From assembly GCA_029379225.1 (NCBI GenBank), contig JAQYWR010000053.1, positions 18,987 to 53,785 on the forward strand: a DNA stretch of 34,799 nucleotides, in the 5' to 3' direction. Shown piece after piece: positions 33,471 through 34,799 of the stretch. The notes beneath the pieces were generated by a model, which was not told the DNA's origin, ran no database searches, and was given only the letters and a program-made list of their open reading frames with translations. This DNA is from Nostoc sp. S4 (GTDB lineage: Bacteria; Cyanobacteriota; Cyanobacteriia; Cyanobacteriales; Nostocaceae). How positions within the stretch are numbered: the first letter of the stretch is position 1; the number at the start of each line of letters is the position of its first letter. Both the position numbers and the translations under genes were made by a program.

Positions 33471-34070
33471 CTACAAAGAACCCCCTAACCCTATCTTGTT
33501 CTGATTACCCATCTGGATACTGCATAAAGCTGGACTGATACTAAAGTTACAAGTGTAGGTTGCTAAAGATTCTTTTTGATAATTGAATACCCGAACATTG
33601 TAATCAAAGTTCCGTGCAGTGCTACCTAAACGATTCACAAAATCATAGCGCTGTACATAGTCTAATAAGCTCCAAATTTGCTGATTTACTATCAAATCTA
33701 CTCGCGCAGGTTCTTTTTCTAAAGCTGGATATGCAATCCAATTATCCAATAGCTTTTTCTCAGAATTTTGTTGTGCCCACCATAAACTAGGAACAGTTAA
33801 TCGTGCTGGGTTAATGGTGTTAGCTGTAATTACATAGTCTTTTGGATTGGTTAATAAATCTAGTTCTAAAGGCGCACTAGAAGGCGAGGGTATTGGAGGT
33901 GTTTGCGCTACTGAAGGTGTGGTTAGTAAAGCAGTCAGGCTAATAGTTAATAGTAATGAAAACGATGTCTGGCGACGTCTGACGACAAGCCGCTTCTCTA
34001 CGAGAGGCTTCTCCTGACAAAGACGCTTTGCAAACGCCAATGCGTCTGTGCAGAATTTAGGTATATCCAT
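33471..34070 (-). CDS. Exported protein of unknown function
   Basis: A 199-residue protein. The hydrophobic segment at residues 36-52 (SFSLLLTISLTALLTTP) with SVAQ after it looks like a signal peptide with cleavage near AQ-TPP, so the mature part (about 142 residues) should be periplasmic. It starts with a Pro/Ser spacer, then LLTNPKDYVIT, PSLWWAQQN and DNWIAYPAL, VDLIVNQQIWSLLDYVQRY, and two cysteines (CNFSISPALC) that could form a disulfide. I know no name for it. The 30-residue stretch before the basic RRR is unusual for a signal peptide and is encoded by repeat-like DNA (33985-34050). No nearer in-frame ATG is available, so either that extension is real or a non-standard start is used. 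Confidence 0.7.
   Translation of the reverse strand: MDIPKFCTDALAFAKRLCQEKPLVEKRLVVRRRQTSFSLLLTISLTALLTTPSVAQTPPIPSPSSAPLELDLLTNPKDYVITANTINPARLTVPSLWWAQQNSEKKLLDNWIAYPALEKEPARVDLIVNQQIWSLLDYVQRYDFVNRLGSTARNFDYNVRVFNYQKESLATYTCNFSISPALCSIQMGNQNKIGLGGSL
33985..34050. repeat. Dispersed repeat overlapping the 5' end of the exported-protein gene
   Basis: CGCTTCTCTACGAGAGGCTTCTC and GACAAAGACGCTTTGCAAACG-like text is built from AAGCC...GGCTT, CTCTACGAGAG and AAGACGCTTTGC elements. Related CTACGGAGAAG and GACTACGCCTACGC text occurs in this window near 15200 and 10755. It encodes residues 5-29 of the gene. Confidence 0.5.
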
Positions 34071-34117
34071 AACTAATACTAATTCGTAATTAATGTGCTT
34101 GTTAAAATTCGCACAAT

Positions 34118-34744
34118 CTAAATTTTAATAGCAACGATGCGAATTCTGCGATAGTCTGCTTGCCAAGTTCCCTGTTGATACAGAGTTGGCTTCAGATATT
34201 CCTCCACGACGCGAATTACTTGTATTTGTTGCTCATCAGAAAGTCCTGCTAAAAAACTGCTGGCGAACATCCGAATCCAATTTGCTATCCCTGCTTCTCC
34301 CTCTGCTAAAGGAGTTGGACGAGCAAATAGGATGCTATAGATGACATCAAAGCCTTGCTGTTCTAATAGGGTAGCGTACTCACCAATGCTGGGATAATAC
34401 CAAGGATTGAGTGCTTGTGCGGAAATATTAATTGCTTCTAAGGCGTTAGATAAAGCTGTGGCGATCGCCTGTATATTTCCCTTACCACCAAATTCTGCGA
34501 CAAAACGACCTCCGGGTTTTAGGGCTTGGTGTATGCAAGCGATCGCCCGATCTGCTGGTTTCACCCAATGCAATACAGCGTTGGAAAACACAGCATCAAA
34601 AGGCTGTTCAACTTGAAAATTTGTCGCATCTGCAATATCAAAGCGGATATGGGGATAGTTTTCTCTTGCCTTTTCTATCATTGCAAGTGCGCTATCAATT
34701 CCCCAGACTTGGGCGCCAGTTTGGGCAATTTTGTCGGTGAGTTG
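34118..34744 (-). pseudogene. SAM-dependent methyltransferase, 3' exon of an intron-split gene
   Basis: The minus strand reads from 34744 QLTDKIAQTGAQVWGIDSAL and on through AMIEKARENYP, FDAVFSNAVLHWVKPADRA, QALKPGGRFVAEFGGKGN to the stop at 34118, about 208 residues. This is a class I methyltransferase of the trans-aconitate / Tam-like group; the 'acidic loop' GID and motif NAVLHW are present. The SAM-binding motif I, which should read L-GCGTG just before QLTDK, is missing: immediately upstream is a TAG, then group II intron sequence. If the intron splices, the message is restored in frame; if it does not, only an internal start (ATG 34681, 187 residues, no motif I) is possible and is very unlikely to be active. 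The 5' exon is outside the window. Confidence 0.75.
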
Positions 34745-34799
34745 GTTAAACTAAGCGATTTCCTCACGGGAACCGCTCGTCTTCAAAACCGGACGTGAG
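34745..34799 (-). mobile_element. Group II intron, 3' end (domains V-part and VI)
   Basis: On the minus strand, CTCACGTCCGGTTTTGAAGA is the 3' arm of domain V, followed by a domain VI stem (AGCGGTT ... AATCGCT) and TTAGTTTAAC. A candidate bulged branch A in TTA lies seven bases before an AC end, fitting the group II 3' AY rule. Splicing after 34745 would leave CAACTCACC, codons Q-L-T of the methyltransferase. The rest of the intron, including any reverse transcriptase, lies beyond the window. Confidence 0.72.

Overview
This window comes from a cyanobacterium, most likely a filamentous, heterocyst-type (Nostocales-like) one. The evidence is the RNA polymerase beta-prime subunit split into rpoC1 and rpoC2 with a very large insertion in rpoC2, the many GCGATCGC (HIP1) octamers, the short heptanucleotide repeats between genes, and the typical cyanobacterial neighbourhood hisD / rpsT - tatD - rpoB - rpoC1 - rpoC2. 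Both ends lie inside repetitive elements (an IS630-type element on the left, the 3' end of a group II intron on the right), so the window may be a whole draft-assembly contig. This last point is inference.

Left third (1-7575): an accessory region rich in insertion-sequence remains. Two copies of the same IS630-type element lie here. One is cut off at base 596. The other (about 5980-7147) is complete and carries a textbook A-AAA-AAG frameshift site joining its two reading frames. Between and around them are fragments of IS6-, IS5- and IS1-type transposases, a DCC/DUF393 protein, a phosphoesterase-like protein, a tyrosine recombinase, a DEAD/DEAH helicase and a GAF domain. Two intact genes sit among the debris: a secreted S9 prolyl-oligopeptidase-family peptidase and a TauD-like Fe(II)/2-oxoglutarate dioxygenase.

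Middle (7576-18000): ordinary chromosomal genes, mostly single units. They are a VOC-fold protein, an alpha/beta hydrolase, a MidA/NDUFAF7-type methyltransferase, a 31-residue one-helix membrane protein, a beta-hydroxyacid dehydrogenase, a membrane-anchored protein made of about ten helical repeats, the redox chaperone Hsp33 (hslO), a small SRPBCC-like protein, a universal stress protein and histidinol dehydrogenase (hisD).

Core block (18753-30460): rpsT, tatD, rpoB, rpoC1 and rpoC2 all run on the + strand. rpsT is followed by a 19-bp perfect hairpin, and rpoC2 by a 15-bp perfect hairpin with a T-run. The two junctions inside the rpo cluster are filled with short repeats (AATTACG-type, GGGGACT-type and CCCAATA-type). 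A similar repeat appears to have entered the rpoC2 reading frame in the large SI3 insertion.

Right end (30825-34799): a small unknown protein, a GIY-YIG-fold protein, a Ser/Thr protein kinase with a transmembrane segment and an extracytoplasmic YARHG domain, a convergent exported protein of unknown function whose first residues are encoded by repeat-like DNA, and the 3' exon of a SAM methyltransferase gene interrupted in its SAM-binding motif by a group II intron in the sense orientation.

I found no CRISPR array, no tRNA or rRNA gene, and no obvious new defence or biosynthetic system. The most interesting points are the intron-split methyltransferase, the repeat invasion of the RNA polymerase operon including coding sequence, the repeat-built 687-residue membrane protein, and the layered insertion-sequence debris on the left.
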